DNA of 34,507 nt from an uncultured Spirochaetaceae bacterium (GTDB taxonomy: Bacteria; Spirochaetota; Spirochaetia; Treponematales; Treponemataceae), in contig CADCRJ010000220.1 in NCBI GenBank assembly GCA_902803735.1, positions 1 through 34,507 of the forward strand, read 5' to 3'. How positions within the stretch are numbered: the stretch's first letter is position 1; every line of letters starts with the position of its first letter. A program made the position numbers and the translations under genes. Shown piece after piece: positions 33,210 through 34,507 of this stretch. Below the pieces are notes generated by a model, which was not told where the DNA came from, did no database searches, and was given only the letters and a program-made list of their open reading frames with translations.

Positions 33210-34286
33210 ATGGATTTATTGAAGAAACTTACAGAATTGGACGCTCGTTTTGTTGAAGTCAGCGAGCTAGTACAAGATCCGGATTTAGTCAAAGACCAGA
33301 AAAAATACAAGGACGTTATGCGCGAACACGGTTTTCTTACAAGTGTCCTTGAAGTTGGAAACGAATACCGAAAATGCCTTCAGGGAATTGAAGACGCAAA
33401 AATGATGATTACGGCCGAAGACGACCCAGAAATGAAGGAAATGGCTCGCGAGGAGCTTAAAGAACTTGAAGAAAAAGTTCCGCAGCTTGAAGAACAGATG
33501 AAGCTCAAGCTCATTCCGCCGGATCCGCTCGACGAAAAGAACATCATCCTTGAAATCCGCTCGGCAGCGGGTGGAGACGAGGCGAGCCTTTTCGTGCGCG
33601 ACATGTGGGAAATGTACATTCACCTTTGCGAGCGCAAGGGCTGGAAATACGAGAACGTCGAAGCTCAGGAAACAGAGGTCGGCGGATTCAACAAAATCGT
33701 CACACAGATTCAGGGAAAATTCGTTTACGGAACGCTCCGCTGGGAAAGTGGCGTTCACCGCGTTCAGCGAGTTCCTGCAACAGAATCTCAGGGACGCTTG
33801 CAGACTTCTACAGTTACGGTTGCAGTCTTGCCTGAAGCCGAGGAAGCAGACGTTAAAATCAATCCGGGCGACGTTCGCGTAGACGTAATGCGCGCTGGCG
33901 GACCTGGCGGACAGTGTGTAAACACCACGGACTCTGCGGTTCGACTCACCCACATTCCAACGGGAATCGTCGTAATCCAACAGGACCAGAAATCCCAGAT
34001 TAAGAACAAAGAAAAGGCATGGGAAGTTTTGCGCGCGCGATTGTTCGACTTTGAGCAGTCAAAACTCGATGCAGAGCGTTCTTCTGCCCGAAAGAGCATG
34101 GTCGGAAACGGTGACCGTTCTGAAAAAATCCGCACCTACAACTACCCGCAGGATCGCGTAACAGACCACCGAATCAACCTTTCGCTCCACAATCTTCCAA
34201 GCTTTATGATGGGAAACATGGACGAAATGCTCGACGCGCTCAACGTTTACGCAAAGGAAGAGGAATTCAAGGCACTGGATAATTAA
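33210..34286 (+). CDS. prfA: Peptide chain release factor 1
   Basis: Releases the finished peptide at UAA and UAG codons. The 358 residues have the family length. The stop-codon reading tripeptide PAT is seen in HRVQRVPATESQGR, marking RF1 rather than RF2 (SPF), and the catalytic GGQ is in RAGGPGGQCVNTTDSAVRLT. The DEASLFVRDMW and DRITDHRI-type (DRVTDHRINLSLHNL) blocks are intact. It has no Shine-Dalgarno; see the -10 box just upstream. Its codons look more GC-rich than those of neighbours, which may reflect expression level. The usual downstream partner, the glutamine methyltransferase prmC, is not seen before the window ends; a terminator and probable insertion-sequence end follow instead. 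Confidence 0.97.
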   Translation: MDLLKKLTELDARFVEVSELVQDPDLVKDQKKYKDVMREHGFLTSVLEVGNEYRKCLQGIEDAKMMITAEDDPEMKEMAREELKELEEKVPQLEEQMKLKLIPPDPLDEKNIILEIRSAAGGDEASLFVRDMWEMYIHLCERKGWKYENVEAQETEVGGFNKIVTQIQGKFVYGTLRWESGVHRVQRVPATESQGRLQTSTVTVAVLPEAEEADVKINPGDVRVDVMRAGGPGGQCVNTTDSAVRLTHIPTGIVVIQQDQKSQIKNKEKAWEVLRARLFDFEQSKLDAERSSARKSMVGNGDRSEKIRTYNYPQDRVTDHRINLSLHNLPSFMMGNMDEMLDALNVYAKEEEFKALDN

Positions 34287-34302
34287 TTTGTCGCTATGAA
34301 GG

Positions 34303-34335
34303 CAGTCCTGACACATATGTGTCGGGGCTGTTTTT
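34303..34335 (+). terminator. Terminator of prfA
   Basis: CAGTCC (34303-34308) with GGGCTG (34325-34330) and an inner GACAC/GTGTC stem make a hairpin followed by TTTTT at 34331-34335, 16 nt past the prfA stop. Confidence 0.82.
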
Positions 34336-34422
34336 GTATGAGGAAAGGGGACAGTGATTTTTCAATTTTAATAGTCCTTTTTATGGGGGGAGAAGTTATA
34401 GCATAAAAAGCTGGGGGAGCAT

Positions 34423-34507
34423 TGGTGCTACAATAAAAGTAGACACTGATGGGCTAAAAAATTCGTTTAAGATGATATAATAAACGAATAAAAAGCCCGT
34501 GGAGGTG
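34423..34507 (+). mobile_element. Probable left end of an IS3-type insertion sequence (continues past the window)
   Basis: TGGTGCTACAATAAAAGT followed by AGACACTG resembles the terminal repeats of IS3-family elements. Downstream lies a TATAAT at 34476-34481 inside a large inverted repeat (GGGCT 34451-34455 / AGCCC 34494-34498 and ATTCGTTTA 34461-34469 / TAAACGAAT 34481-34489), then GGAGGTG at the window edge, which looks like the Shine-Dalgarno of a gene starting just outside. No transposase sequence is visible, so this is tentative. Confidence 0.35.

Overview
The window looks like chromosomal DNA from a host-associated or gut Treponema-type spirochaete. The clearest taxonomic marker is a P83/100-family antigen (18654-20201), a family I know only from spirochaetes. 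Two large methyl-accepting chemotaxis proteins, two membrane-bound diguanylate cyclases, a TRAP-TAXI uptake operon, an OPT transporter and a giant 2-hydroxyacyl-CoA dehydratase activase fit a motile, amino- and organic-acid-using anaerobe. Base composition is moderately AT-rich, with ATG, GTG and TTG all used as starts. I see no rRNA, tRNA, CRISPR array or prophage.

Layout. 1-205: truncated copy of a dispersed intergenic repeat, then a promoter. 221-3514: a GGDEF diguanylate cyclase and chemoreceptor 1. 3636-5862: OPT transporter coupled to a PqqD-like protein, closed by a strong nested hairpin terminator. 5967-7610: thiE and an EamA permease. 7600-9276 (minus): an orphan D12-class adenine methyltransferase overlapping the EamA gene tail to tail. 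9277-10020: a gene-poor stretch with a tiny ORF, a strong terminator, a 73-bp repeat relic and a 21-codon ORF with a consensus Shine-Dalgarno just ahead of mgtE. 10021-13869: mgtE, an RluA-type pseudouridine synthase and a second diguanylate cyclase. 14026-17516: TRAP-TAXI operon (solute-binding lipoprotein broken by a frameshift, DUF1850 protein, fused permease) behind a promoter and four helically spaced TTGCAA boxes. 17528-17717: full 190-bp copy of the repeat. 17775-18577: 55-aa acidic protein and a MarC-family membrane protein. 18654-20201: P83/100 antigen, convergent with an acyl-CoA ligase (20273-21952, minus). 22129-24192: chemoreceptor 2. 24280-25656 (minus): an unrecognised exported protein. 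25798-30381 (minus): the activase. 30646-32976 (minus): a polar amino acid ABC transporter. 33210-34286: prfA. The last ~85 bp look like the left end of an insertion sequence.

How the genes work together. There are three import systems (OPT, TRAP-TAXI, polar amino acid ABC), an acyl-CoA ligase, and an activase that would power radical dehydration of 2-hydroxyacyl-CoAs, which fits amino-acid or organic-acid fermentation. The two cyclases and two chemoreceptors are the sensory side; neither GGDEF domain has an obvious inhibitory RxxD site and no phosphodiesterase is present here. The most interesting items are: (i) a repeat family with terminal inverted repeats; (ii) the 21-codon ORF ahead of mgtE with two mutually exclusive RNA hairpins; (iii) the phased TTGCAA array; (iv) the OPT-PqqD pair without a radical SAM partner; and (v) several genes without Shine-Dalgarno whose -10-like boxes sit only 4-8 nt before the start codon.
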